Positions 47,189 through 56,793 of a stretch of DNA of 64,000 nucleotides are shown in pieces. A program made the translations under genes and the position numbers. This DNA is from Hallella mizrahii (GTDB lineage Bacteria; Bacteroidota; Bacteroidia; Bacteroidales; Bacteroidaceae), in assembly GCF_009695775.1 (NCBI RefSeq), contig NZ_VUNG01000002.1, forward strand, positions 1-64,000. Direction: 5' to 3'. Each line of letters opens with the position of its first letter. Positions within the stretch are counted from its first letter, which is position 1. Under the pieces are notes generated by a model. The model did not search any database, was not told the origin of the DNA, and saw nothing but the letters and a program-made list of their open reading frames with translations.

Positions 47189-49783
47189 ATGAAGAAAATA
47201 CTCTTGGGACTTGCCCTGTTGCTGATGATTCCATTGTCGATGACAGCTCAGTCGTCTATGACAGACTCACAGGTGGCAGATTATGTGCAGCGCGAGTCTG
47301 CCCGAGGCACTTCTCAGGCGCAAATCGTCACTCATCTGATGCAGAGCGGTGTCGACATCTCACAGATCAGAAGGGTAAGACGCGCTTATGAGCAACAAGC
47401 TAAAGGCAAAGGACTTGGAAACGTCTCTGAAACCGCGACAACGGGAAACCGGCTGAGAAAGAGCAACGGAAAAACCAAACTGACAAAGGCGCAAACCGAG
47501 CAGTACGACAAGCAACGCAACACTGCCACCTCAGGACGCATTCAAGGCAACACACAATGGCAGGATTCCTACGACGAGAACGATCAGGACTTCCTCCAGA
47601 TGCAACAAGAGGTCAGCGACATCATGCCCACCGACACAGCTACCCTGCTCAAGCAATTACTCTACCAACAGCGCAAGGACAAGCATAAGGTATTCGGACG
47701 AGACATTTTCTCGAACAAAAACCTGAGCTTTGAGCCCATCATGAACATCGCCACACCACAAAACTATCGGCTCGGACCGGGCGACGCGGTGAACATCGAT
47801 GTCTACGGCGCTTCCCAGCGAAGTATCACGGCTACGGTAAGCCCCGACGGCGACATCGTCATCGAGAACTTCGGACCCATCCATGTCGGCGGTCTCTCTG
47901 TAGCACAGGCCACCGCACGCATCCGCTCGCAGCTCGGTGCCCGCTACCAAAGCAGTCGCATCAAGCTCTCTTTGGGACAGACACGCACCGTGACCGTCAA
48001 CGTCATGGGCGAAGTCGTCACACCAGGCACCTACACCCTCTCGGCCTTTGCCAGTGTGTTCAACGCACTGTATATGGCAGGCGGCACCAACGACCTTGGT
48101 ACACTGCGCAACATCAAGATCTACCGCCACAACCGCCTCATCAGCGTCTGCGACATCTACGACTATATCCTCAACGGCAAGATGACGGGCAACGTACGCC
48201 TCAACGACGGCGATGTCATCATCGTGGGTCCCTACGACTGCCTCGTCAACATCACCGGCAAGGTCAAGAGACCGATGTACTACGAGATGAAGCGCAACGA
48301 GAGCATCGAGACCTTACTACGCTATGCCGGTGGCTTCACGGGCGATGCCTATAAGAAGGCGGTGCGCGTCAACCGCAAGACAGGACGCGAGTATGCCGTA
48401 TATAATGTCGAAGAGTTTGACATGAGCTCGTTCCGCGTGGCCGATGGTGACAGCGTCAGCGTGGACTCTATCCTACCCCGTTACCAAAACACGGTAGAGG
48501 TCAAAGGAGCCGTCTTCCGTCCGGGCTTGTATCAGCTTGGAGCCGGCATCAACAGCGTGCGCACACTCATCCAGCATGCCGAGGGCCTCACCGAGCAGGC
48601 TTTCACCACCCGTGCCGTCATGCACCGCATGAATGCCGACCGCACGCTGCGTGTCATCGCCGTAGATGTGGACGGCATCATGAATGGACGCGTGGCCGAC
48701 ATCCCGCTGAAAGAAAACGACGTGCTCTTCATCCCCTCCAAGGAAGAAGCCATGACCGAGCGTACCATCACCATCAACGGCGAGGTGCACTATCCCGGAA
48801 TCTATAAATATGCCGACAACGAGACCCTCGAGGACTTTGTGCTTCAGGCCGGAGGACTCAAGGAGACAGCCTCCACAGTAAAGGTGGACGTAGCCCGTCG
48901 CATCTCTGATCCCAAGGCACTGACCACAGACAGCGTCATCGCCCGCACCTACAGTTTTGCACTGAAAGACGGCTTCGTCATCGACGGGCAACAGGGCTTT
49001 GTGCTCCAGCCCTTCGACGAAGTCTATGTACGCCGTAGCCCCGCCTACAGCATACAGCAGAATGTCACTGTCGACGGCAAGGTGATGTTCCCGGGATCCT
49101 ATACCATGGCCTACCGCGACATGCGGTTGACCGATCTGGTGAAGATGGCAGGCGGCGTAGCACCCGACGCATATATCAAAGGTGCCCGCATCATGCGTGT
49201 ACCCACCGAGGCAGAACGCACACGCATGGAGGCCGCCTTCAAGATGCAACAGGAGCAGTTGCGCCAGCAACTCATGCAGTTGGCCGTCAACAGCAATAAC
49301 AACAGCATCATGCAAAACTCTAACGAGACGCTGCAAAAGCAACTTGAGAAGTTCCAGGTGCCCAATACCTACCCCGTTGGCATAGAACTGGACAAAGCTC
49401 TGAAAGATCCCAAGAGCGATGCCAACATCATCCTGCGTGCCGGTGACCGTCTCTTGATTCCGTCATACACAGCGACGGTGAAGATCAATGGTGCCGTGAT
49501 GTATCCCAACACGGTCAGCTATCAGCGTGGAGAGAGCGTCCGCCACTATCTCGATGCCGCAGGCGGCTTCGCGCAGAACGCACGTAAGAGTGGCGTATAC
49601 ATTATATATATGAATGGCATGGTCGGCAAGGTCAGCCGTGGTGCCAAGGTAGAGCCAGGCTGTGAGATCGTCGTGCCCTCGAAGCTCACCCGAAAGATGA
49701 GCGTGGCAGAGACGATGAGTCTCGGCTCCAGCTTGTCGAGCATCGCAGCTATGATCGCTACCATCGCCAACCTGTCGAAATAA
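47189..49783 (+). CDS. Outer-membrane polysaccharide export protein (Wza/OPX type, SLBB domains)
   Basis: An 864-residue protein that should form the outer-membrane channel for exopolysaccharide. It has a signal peptide (MKKILLGLALLLMIPLSMTAQ) and a Gln/Lys-rich N-terminal part. The polysaccharide-export domain follows (YRLGPGDAVNIDVYGASQ and VSPDGDIVIENFGPIHVGGL). After it come several SLBB modules with repeated VxVxGxVxxPGxY patterns, for example VNVMGEVVTPGTYTLS and VEVKGAVFRPGLYQLG. ATG 47189 is preferred to an upstream ATG at 47132, which lies before the signal peptide. It is the first gene of the locus. Confidence 0.9.
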   Translation: MKKILLGLALLLMIPLSMTAQSSMTDSQVADYVQRESARGTSQAQIVTHLMQSGVDISQIRRVRRAYEQQAKGKGLGNVSETATTGNRLRKSNGKTKLTKAQTEQYDKQRNTATSGRIQGNTQWQDSYDENDQDFLQMQQEVSDIMPTDTATLLKQLLYQQRKDKHKVFGRDIFSNKNLSFEPIMNIATPQNYRLGPGDAVNIDVYGASQRSITATVSPDGDIVIENFGPIHVGGLSVAQATARIRSQLGARYQSSRIKLSLGQTRTVTVNVMGEVVTPGTYTLSAFASVFNALYMAGGTNDLGTLRNIKIYRHNRLISVCDIYDYILNGKMTGNVRLNDGDVIIVGPYDCLVNITGKVKRPMYYEMKRNESIETLLRYAGGFTGDAYKKAVRVNRKTGREYAVYNVEEFDMSSFRVADGDSVSVDSILPRYQNTVEVKGAVFRPGLYQLGAGINSVRTLIQHAEGLTEQAFTTRAVMHRMNADRTLRVIAVDVDGIMNGRVADIPLKENDVLFIPSKEEAMTERTITINGEVHYPGIYKYADNETLEDFVLQAGGLKETASTVKVDVARRISDPKALTTDSVIARTYSFALKDGFVIDGQQGFVLQPFDEVYVRRSPAYSIQQNVTVDGKVMFPGSYTMAYRDMRLTDLVKMAGGVAPDAYIKGARIMRVPTEAERTRMEAAFKMQQEQLRQQLMQLAVNSNNNSIMQNSNETLQKQLEKFQVPNTYPVGIELDKALKDPKSDANIILRAGDRLLIPSYTATVKINGAVMYPNTVSYQRGESVRHYLDAAGGFAQNARKSGVYIIYMNGMVGKVSRGAKVEPGCEIVVPSKLTRKMSVAETMSLGSSLSSIAAMIATIANLSK

Positions 49784-50206
49784 ATATTAGATTCAGACAT
49801 ACCGGGCACGTGCCCAGCCAAGCAGACGACTCTGCGACCTCACCCCCTCTGAAGTCAGATGTGGACTCTTCTCCTTCGCTCCGCCTCCGGCGGCAGTCAC
49901 CCTCACCACAATGATGAGGGGAGGAGAAGAAGTATCCCGTCATCAAACCGCACAGGCACCTGCAAGCTCATACATGCCCCGACAACTCTTCGCCACACGA
50001 TGAGCGACACCTACATTCTGAATGTACGCATCATCCATTCAAAAGATGATGAAAAAAATTACACTTCCTAAGATTGACCATAATTTCAAATATCAGAGAA
50101 AGTAATAAAAGTAGTTATTGGGGCCTTGCCAAAAGATGTGGACTTTGATAAGGAGACTGAGAATATGTGGGAGGACTTAGCCAAATGAATATCTTACTTG
50201 AGTAAA
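49784..50206. other. Gene-poor region with short decayed frames
   Basis: A perfect palindrome GGGCACGTGCCC lies at 49802-49813. Two short frames (about 50048-50107, MMKKITLPKIDHNFKY and onward, and 50106-50188 in another frame, ending DVDFDKETENMWEDLAK) could be one small gene broken by a frameshift. No domain is recognisable. Confidence 0.45.
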
Positions 50207-51367
50207 ATGGTCAACAACACAAGTCGGGAGCATTGGATAGACCTGCTCCGCGGATGCTGTATGCTGGCCATCCTGCTTTTTCATACGGAGAGCTATATGG
50301 CAGGAGAGGCACTCATCCCTTACTATATCTATGTTGGCGATGCGCTGGTGATTTTCTTCTATCTTTCAGGCTACCTGATATACCGTCCGGAAGGATTCTC
50401 GCTGCGCCACAAAATGCGATCCATTTTGCAGCGGCTTGTCATTCCTTACCTGGCATTCACTACGCTGATGGCGGTACCCAAAGCACTCGCTCATGGAATG
50501 ACTCTATCCGGAAGAACGGTGGGACTTCTCTTAGAGAGCATCGTCCTCGGCCAAGTCTCATGGTTTGTTGCTGCACTCATCGTAGCAGAACTTGTCTTCT
50601 CACTCATCCTTCATGTAAGCAGAGAGAACATTTGGGCGGTAGTTCTGATAGCTGTTCTCGGACTCCCAACCAGTCTTTTCGCCTCACATCATGTAGGTGA
50701 ATGCTGTGTGTGGCAACTGAATCAGGCGCTATTGGCCCTCAGTTACCTCGCCTTGGGCTACGGCATCCACAGGATGAAGAATAATCTTTCTATCCAGAGA
50801 GAATGGAATTGTACAAATCAGGGGAGAGATTTTCTCTTCCCATTTCGCTTCTACTCTCTACCAAACGGAGTGAGGAAACAGCTCTGTTCATCCCTCAAGG
50901 CAACGATGCTTATAGCGGCACTGGCAGCGTTGATGATAATAAAAGGACTGGAGAGAAAATCCGGAGGCAACTTCATACTATGCCCGCTTCAGATCAGTCA
51001 TGGAGTGCTATTTGCTGCAGACAGTCTCCTCGCCGTCTTTTTGACCACTGAAGTATGCCAGAGTTTGGAGCAACTCTGTCTTCACACGTCCAAAGCCATG
51101 AACTCTTTGGAAGCCACGACAAGAAGACTTCTGTGGCTTCTCGAACACACTGGACGGCAATCGCTCGTATACTATTTCTTCTGTGGCGGCATTCCCCTCC
51201 TTGTGAGTCGCGTACTGCCACATATCGGGCTAACATATCATGACAACTATGGCATCATCCTGTTAGCATTTGCTTTGGTATATCTCGTCACAGGCATTCT
51301 GGCCGACCTATGCTATCGCTTTTGCCCTCAGCTCGCGGGCAGCAGGAGCCAGAAAGACAAAACATAA
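50207..51367 (+). CDS. Membrane acyltransferase (acyltransferase 3 family)
   Basis: A 386-residue protein with about ten transmembrane segments. The N terminus REHWIDLLRGCCMLAILLFHTES has the Arg and His typical of acyltransferase 3 enzymes, followed by YLSGYLIYRPEG. Such enzymes add acetyl or other acyl groups to extracellular polysaccharides. The start is ATG 50207. Its place after the export gene suggests that it modifies the locus product. Confidence 0.82.
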   Translation: MVNNTSREHWIDLLRGCCMLAILLFHTESYMAGEALIPYYIYVGDALVIFFYLSGYLIYRPEGFSLRHKMRSILQRLVIPYLAFTTLMAVPKALAHGMTLSGRTVGLLLESIVLGQVSWFVAALIVAELVFSLILHVSRENIWAVVLIAVLGLPTSLFASHHVGECCVWQLNQALLALSYLALGYGIHRMKNNLSIQREWNCTNQGRDFLFPFRFYSLPNGVRKQLCSSLKATMLIAALAALMIIKGLERKSGGNFILCPLQISHGVLFAADSLLAVFLTTEVCQSLEQLCLHTSKAMNSLEATTRRLLWLLEHTGRQSLVYYFFCGGIPLLVSRVLPHIGLTYHDNYGIILLAFALVYLVTGILADLCYRFCPQLAGSRSQKDKT

Positions 51368-51371
51368 AAAA

Positions 51372-51488
51372 ATGAAATCTCAAGATAAATCCAACTTCTA
51401 TGCCCTAAAGGACACAATAGAGATGACCCGGATTGGGGAAACTGATAAATGGGGGGATGAGGACAACATAGCCATAATAAAACAATAG
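51372..51488 (+). CDS. Small hypothetical protein (38 residues)
   Basis: The frame MKSQDKSNFYALKDTIEMTR and onward starts four bases after the acyltransferase stop and ends 12 bases before the Wzz start. Spacing fits an operon gene, but the sequence is not recognised and may be a fragment. Confidence 0.35.
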   Translation: MKSQDKSNFYALKDTIEMTRIGETDKWGDEDNIAIIKQ

Positions 51489-51500
51489 TTATTTGCTCTA

Positions 51501-52688
51501 ATGAATATATACGACATACACCAGAAATGGACAGAATGGAGGAGAAAAAAGAAGAAGTCAATGACTGAACAAAACATAAACAGACAGAACGACCCTACTA
51601 TGCAGAACTCTGTAGAAGAACAGCAGAACACTTCACAAGACCCCTCTCTCAACTCAGATGTTATCGACCTGAGAGTTATCTTCAAAAGAATATGGGCAAA
51701 AAAAATATGGTACGCCATCGCTATTCCGATCGTGGCAGTCGTCTCTGCCATTATCATTTGTGATGTTCCACGCTACTATACTTCAGAAACGACTATGGCT
51801 CCAGAGATAGAAATACCATCCAACTCCGGAAGTACCCTAAGTAATTTAGCCTCATCCATGGGATTTGACATTAATCAGGTTCAAACCACAGATGCTATAC
51901 AGCCAACGCTCTATCCAGATTTGATGAACGATAATGGCTTCGTCACATCGTTATTCAACATTAAAATTAAAACTGTTGATGATAGTCTGAAAACAACATT
52001 TTATAACTACCTTCGCTATCACCAAAAGCATTCATGGTTAAGTAAGCAGGGCAATAAACTCAAAAAAATATTTGCGTCAAAGAAAGACTCAGAGACAAAA
52101 GCCGCAAAAAATACATTTGATCCTTATCACCTTTCAAAGACAGACAATAATGTAGTTGAAGCTATCCGAAGCAGCGTAACCATTGATTTAGACAAAAAGA
52201 CCGGGGTTATCTCTATCTCTACGCAAGCACAGGATCCCGTTGTATGCCAGATTATTGCTGATTCGGTTAGAAACCGTCTGCAAGCTTTCATTACTAACTA
52301 CAGAACCAGCAAGTGCCGGCGCGATGTCGAATACTATCAGAAGCTTGCCAACGATGCTCGAGTCACCTATGAGAAGACACGCCACCAGTATGCCACCATC
52401 TCCGATGAGAATATGGATCTGTTATTGGAAACAGAAAAGTCGAAGGTGGAAGATCTTGAAAACACCATGCAGTTGCAATACAATAACTACACCACAACCA
52501 TGACCCAGCTCGACGCTGCACGCGCCAAGCTCCGCCAATACACCCCCGTATTCACTACCATTGAGGGTGCCGCCGTGCCCCTGAAACCAGCCGGACCGAA
52601 AAGGATGATTTTTGTGGCTGCCATGATGATAATAACTTTTATGATCATTTCTCTCATTTGCCTGAAAGACCTCATCCTTTCAGAGTAA
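51501..52688 (+). CDS. Polysaccharide chain-length determinant (Wzz type)
   Basis: About 395 residues, or 375 if ATG 51561 (MTEQNINRQ) is the real start. One transmembrane segment follows an N-terminal cytoplasmic part (IWYAIAIPIVAVVSAIIIC, about 90-108) and another is near the C terminus (MIFVAAMMIITFMIISLIC), with the periplasmic coiled-coil part between. The proline-rich PVFTTIEGAAVPLKPAGPKR before the second segment is a Wzz hallmark. It regulates polymer length together with the polymerase. No tyrosine-kinase domain is attached. Confidence 0.88.
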   Translation: MNIYDIHQKWTEWRRKKKKSMTEQNINRQNDPTMQNSVEEQQNTSQDPSLNSDVIDLRVIFKRIWAKKIWYAIAIPIVAVVSAIIICDVPRYYTSETTMAPEIEIPSNSGSTLSNLASSMGFDINQVQTTDAIQPTLYPDLMNDNGFVTSLFNIKIKTVDDSLKTTFYNYLRYHQKHSWLSKQGNKLKKIFASKKDSETKAAKNTFDPYHLSKTDNNVVEAIRSSVTIDLDKKTGVISISTQAQDPVVCQIIADSVRNRLQAFITNYRTSKCRRDVEYYQKLANDARVTYEKTRHQYATISDENMDLLLETEKSKVEDLENTMQLQYNNYTTTMTQLDAARAKLRQYTPVFTTIEGAAVPLKPAGPKRMIFVAAMMIITFMIISLICLKDLILSE

Positions 52689-52698
52689 CGCTCCCCAG

Positions 52699-54249
52699 AT
52701 GCAAGAAGAAAGAAAGACCAAAAAGATAGCCTCCAACACCATCATTCTGTTTATAAGAATGATGGCGATAATGGTTATCAACCTTTACGCCGTCAGAGTG
52801 GTGCTGAATGGACTGGGACAAGAAGACTACGGCATCTTCAACGCCATCGCTGGCGTTGTGCTCACCAGCACATTCATCAGCAGCAGTCTTGCCATCGCCA
52901 TTCAGCGATTCTACTCCTTTGCTCTCGGCCAGCACCAAAGCGACAGACTCCAGAGTATATTTTCGGCAAGCATCAATATAGTTGTCGTCTTGGCTGTCAT
53001 CATCATCGTCGTCTTTGAAACCGCAGGCATATGGTTTATAGAACACAGGATGACCATTCCCCTATACCGTATGGACGCTGTCCACTGGCTATTTCAAATG
53101 GCACTCTTTACCTTTACCCTCTCTTTCCTGCAAATACCATTTACGGCTTCCATCTTTGCCAATGAAGACATGGGCTACTACGCCGGCATCTCGTTTCTGG
53201 AATGTATCGGAAGGCTCTTAGTTGCTCTACTCATTGCCTCTGCACCTTTGGATAGACTGATGTTCTATAGCAGTGGACTGTTATTGGTGGCCTTGCTCAC
53301 CTTCTCTTCCTATGGAGCACTAGCTATCTACAAATATGGCTACTGCCGTTACAATAAAATAAAAGACAAAGGCATATACAAGCAACTACTGTCTTTCTCC
53401 GGCTGGACCATCTATGGCACCTTTACCGGAGTAGGCCTCATACAGGGACATGCCATTCTTCTCAACATGTTTTTCGGTCCCTTGGCCAATGCTGCCTTCA
53501 GTATTGCCAACCAAGCGTACAATGCTTTCAACACACTGTCAAACAGCATTGTACTGGCATTCAGACCCGCCATGATAAAAGCATATTCGGGAGAAGACAA
53601 AAGCTATCTTGACACACTCTTTCAAATAAGCAACAAATTTATTCTGTATCTGCTCATTGCGGTGAGTATCCCCTTCATCTGTGAAACTCGTGAAATTCTC
53701 TATCTATGGCTTGGAAGGCACAACACCACGGAGCTCACAGTACTGATGACTCGGTTGTTCGCTGTTTACTGTGTTTGTCAGACCATCCATAACCCCATCA
53801 CCATCATCATTCAGGCTACGGGAAAAATAAAATATTACTATTCCTGCGTAGAGAGTGTCACGGTGTTGGCCATCCCCGTCTCATGGCTGTTGTTTCACCT
53901 GAGATTTCCCGTCTTTTTCGGTTTTGTCAGCATCATAGCGTTCTGCATCTTCGCTCACGGACTCAGACTGGCTTTTTTAAAACACTACTATTCCTCTTTC
54001 AACTTGTGCCATTATATAATGCAATTCATTTTGCCTGCCACTATCGTTGCTGCTGCCGTCCTGTTCATCACCCGATATGCCAGAGAGCTCTTCCACGCCG
54101 AATCCGCAGGTTATCTGCTGCAAATCTTCCTTGTCTTTGCTACGTCTGTGCCCAGTACCCTTGTCCTGACCTATCTCCTGGGGTTAACCCACACCGAGAA
54201 ACAGGAATTGCGCAATTACGTCAAAGGCATTGCAAGAAAATATTTGTAA
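52699..54249 (+). CDS. Oligosaccharide flippase (Wzx/MATE-like)
   Basis: A 516-residue integral membrane protein with about 12-14 hydrophobic segments. The N terminus RVVLNGLGQEDYGIFNAIAG is typical of the polysaccharide-synthesis flippase family. It should move lipid-linked repeat units across the inner membrane. It is 10 bases after wzz and one base before the polymerase gene, in a compact operon. Confidence 0.88.
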   Translation: MQEERKTKKIASNTIILFIRMMAIMVINLYAVRVVLNGLGQEDYGIFNAIAGVVLTSTFISSSLAIAIQRFYSFALGQHQSDRLQSIFSASINIVVVLAVIIIVVFETAGIWFIEHRMTIPLYRMDAVHWLFQMALFTFTLSFLQIPFTASIFANEDMGYYAGISFLECIGRLLVALLIASAPLDRLMFYSSGLLLVALLTFSSYGALAIYKYGYCRYNKIKDKGIYKQLLSFSGWTIYGTFTGVGLIQGHAILLNMFFGPLANAAFSIANQAYNAFNTLSNSIVLAFRPAMIKAYSGEDKSYLDTLFQISNKFILYLLIAVSIPFICETREILYLWLGRHNTTELTVLMTRLFAVYCVCQTIHNPITIIIQATGKIKYYYSCVESVTVLAIPVSWLLFHLRFPVFFGFVSIIAFCIFAHGLRLAFLKHYYSSFNLCHYIMQFILPATIVAAAVLFITRYARELFHAESAGYLLQIFLVFATSVPSTLVLTYLLGLTHTEKQELRNYVKGIARKYL

Positions 54250-54250
54250 C

Positions 54251-55315
54251 ATGGGAATAACTATCCTCATCACTTTCGGCTTTGTTACCCTACTGGCTCT
54301 GTTAGAGGAATACCTCCATGAATATAGGAGGGTCATATATCTTGTCCTTACTATATTTCTCATACTGTTGGCAGGGGGGCGGAAGGTTGGTATAGACCCT
54401 GACTCCATCAACTATGAGCAAAGCTATCTCCACTACGACGACATCAACGCTCTGAAAATGGTGGAGTACTCTTTCGTACTGCTCTCGGAGATCTTCAACC
54501 ATTTCACACATGACGTTCACATCCTATTTCTCTTCTATGCGATTATTGGCGTAGGAATAAAGATGTATGCTTTCACGAAGCTGTCGAAGAGATGGTTCCT
54601 GCCCGTCATGGTGTATCTCAGCTATTACTACACCATGCACGACTGTATGCAGATGAGAACCGGCATCCTATCGGCAATGTTGTTGATGGCCTTATACGAA
54701 ATAGGGCAAAAAAGAAAATGGAGAGCCCTCGCCTTCATCGTCATAGGATCTGTTTTCCATATGTCGGGATTGATTGCATTGCCACTTCTATTCCTCTCTA
54801 ACCATCAAATTACCAAAAGACAAACATATGCTTGGATTGCATTGGTAGTCACTGGGTATCTCATCTTCCTAAGTGGTTTCTCCTTCAATGTAGGAGGTGT
54901 GAATGTACCATATATCAGCTCAAAAATAGGATCTTATCAGGCCGCCACAGAAAGCGGAAGAGGCGACGCTTTTGCGTCGGTCAACGTCTTCAGCCCACTA
55001 CGGCTCTTCATCCTCCTTCTGTTTTTGTATCTTAGCTTTTTTCGACAGACAATCATACTGCACTACCCATGCTTTCCTATCCTCTTCAAAGTGTTCGCTT
55101 TGGGCATCTTCAGTTACACAGCCTTTGCATTCTTCCCCGTAATTGCACAGCGCTTTGCAATGCTTTTCGAGATTGTCACCACCATTCTCTATGCCGGCAT
55201 ATTCTACACCATCAAACCAAGATGGGCATCTCTGAGCATTCTGTCGTTGGTCTGTCTGCTCCTCATGAATTATAGCCTATGTAACTTGGGCTTAATCTTA
55301 TTCTGGAAAGTATAA
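54251..55315 (+). CDS. EpsG-family polysaccharide polymerase (Wzy role)
   Basis: A 354-residue membrane protein with about ten hydrophobic segments. AGGRKVGIDPDSINYEQSY is close to the RxxxGxDxxxY motif of EpsG proteins. It probably polymerises flipped repeat units in the periplasm. The start is ATG 54251, just after the flippase stop. The call rests on topology, motif and context. Confidence 0.8.
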   Translation: MGITILITFGFVTLLALLEEYLHEYRRVIYLVLTIFLILLAGGRKVGIDPDSINYEQSYLHYDDINALKMVEYSFVLLSEIFNHFTHDVHILFLFYAIIGVGIKMYAFTKLSKRWFLPVMVYLSYYYTMHDCMQMRTGILSAMLLMALYEIGQKRKWRALAFIVIGSVFHMSGLIALPLLFLSNHQITKRQTYAWIALVVTGYLIFLSGFSFNVGGVNVPYISSKIGSYQAATESGRGDAFASVNVFSPLRLFILLLFLYLSFFRQTIILHYPCFPILFKVFALGIFSYTAFAFFPVIAQRFAMLFEIVTTILYAGIFYTIKPRWASLSILSLVCLLLMNYSLCNLGLILFWKV

Positions 55316-55539
55316 GAAAATTACTGATGATCACCGGGCACTTGCTTGCGACGTCCACCTAGGCTCCCTCAACGGAACTGGGGGAAGTCAAAAGATATGT
55401 CTATAAGGATTCCTCTGCAAGAGATTCCGGGGGTTAGATGCTTTTCCACCATCACCTATCCGGCAGATCAACTCTCTGGTGAAAAGTTTGTCTCCATTGG
55501 CAGCATACAATCCTGAAAAAGCACATCAGGCTCATGGCG

Positions 55540-55651
55540 ATATCGGATATTAAATCGCTCCAATGCCGTTCTCACCCATGACGTGCCACCCTATTGCGTG
55601 GCTGCAGGGATCCCATCTAAAATTGTTAAAGTAATCATGTATGAATCATGA
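55540..55651 (+). pseudogene. Decayed hexapeptide acetyltransferase, C-terminal remnant
   Basis: From 55562 the frame reads NAVLTHDVPPYCVAAGIPSK and continues KIVKVIMYES to a stop that overlaps the next ATG. This is the typical end of serine-acetyltransferase-like left-handed beta-helix enzymes. Just upstream GDIGY and IAP are readable in another frame, so at least one frameshift is present. The rest, between 55316 and 55540, is not recognisable. The locus thus once had a sugar O- or N-acetyltransferase here. Confidence 0.7.
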
Positions 55652-56793
55652 AAGCAAGAGTTATAGCTTACTACCTTCCACAATACCACCCTATCCCAGA
55701 AAATGACAAGGCTTGGGGACCCGGATTCACGGAATGGACAAATGTAGCCCAGGCAAAGCCTCTGTTCCGAGGACATCACCAGCCTAAGATTCCAGCAGAC
55801 CTTGGATTTTACGACTTGCGCCTTCCCGAAACGCGAGAGCAACAGGCTCTCATGGCAAAGGAGTGTGGTATAGAAGGCTTCTGCTACTATCATTATTGGA
55901 TGGGGAATGGCAAACTACTGCTACAGCGTCCTTTCGAAGAGGTACTGGCATCTGGCAAGCCCGACTTTCCCTTCTGTCTTTGCTGGGCCAACCACGAATG
56001 GACCACTCGCACTTGGAAAAAAGACGGAAAGCCCATGGTTATAGCTCCCATGCTCTATCCCGGAACAGAGGACTACATAGCCCACTTCAAATATGTGTTA
56101 CCAGCATTCAAAGACCATAGATATATTACCGTGGAGAGCAAACCGCTATTCTGCATCTACGATCCCTATCATTTCAAGGATGTCTCATTCTTTATTAGCA
56201 CATGGCGAGAGCTAGCTATTAACAACGGACTGCCGGGAATCTATTTCACCGCTTTAATCAATAACACATCCACCATAAAACGCCGCGACGACGGAACACT
56301 GGAACGGGTGGTACCCGACTTGAGAGAAAGTAAAGACGTCTTCGACAACATTCTCAAACTTGGATTCGACGGAATTAATTCCTTTGGTAAGTCACGGGGA
56401 GAAATGCTCTATCAGGGGATGATGGGAAGAACCTTCAGAAAAGTGCTCCACAAAAAACTGCCTTTTTTACCCGCAATGACACTTAACTACCCTCATGTAG
56501 TGAAAAACTTCTTTGCGCCCGAGGATTCCTGGGAGAATGTGTTCCCCACCATCATGCCAAACTGGGATCGCACACCACGAGCTGGAAAAGCTGAGGGCGT
56601 TTACATCAATGCAACTCCAGAGCACTTCAAATCTCACCTGCTGAATGCGCTGAAGGTTATTGCCAACAAAGACGACGAGCACAGAATTCTTTTCCTCAAA
56701 TCGTGGAACGAATGGGGTGAGGGAAACTACGTGGAACCAGACACTAAGTATGGGCACGGATATCTCAATGCTTTGAAAGAATGCCTCCTATGA
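55648..56793 (+). CDS. WbsX-type glycosyltransferase / GH99-like protein
   Basis: A 381-residue protein. The N terminus RVIAYYLPQYHPIPENDKAW, then GPGFTEWTNVAQAKPLF and CWANHEWTTRTW, is typical of the WbsX family found in O-antigen and capsule loci. The LKSWNEWGEGNYVEPD end is also conserved. The fold is GH99-like, and the exact reaction of WbsX proteins is not settled. The gene overlaps both the relic before it and the glycosyltransferase after it (ATGA). Confidence 0.85.
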   Translation: MKARVIAYYLPQYHPIPENDKAWGPGFTEWTNVAQAKPLFRGHHQPKIPADLGFYDLRLPETREQQALMAKECGIEGFCYYHYWMGNGKLLLQRPFEEVLASGKPDFPFCLCWANHEWTTRTWKKDGKPMVIAPMLYPGTEDYIAHFKYVLPAFKDHRYITVESKPLFCIYDPYHFKDVSFFISTWRELAINNGLPGIYFTALINNTSTIKRRDDGTLERVVPDLRESKDVFDNILKLGFDGINSFGKSRGEMLYQGMMGRTFRKVLHKKLPFLPAMTLNYPHVVKNFFAPEDSWENVFPTIMPNWDRTPRAGKAEGVYINATPEHFKSHLLNALKVIANKDDEHRILFLKSWNEWGEGNYVEPDTKYGHGYLNALKECLL

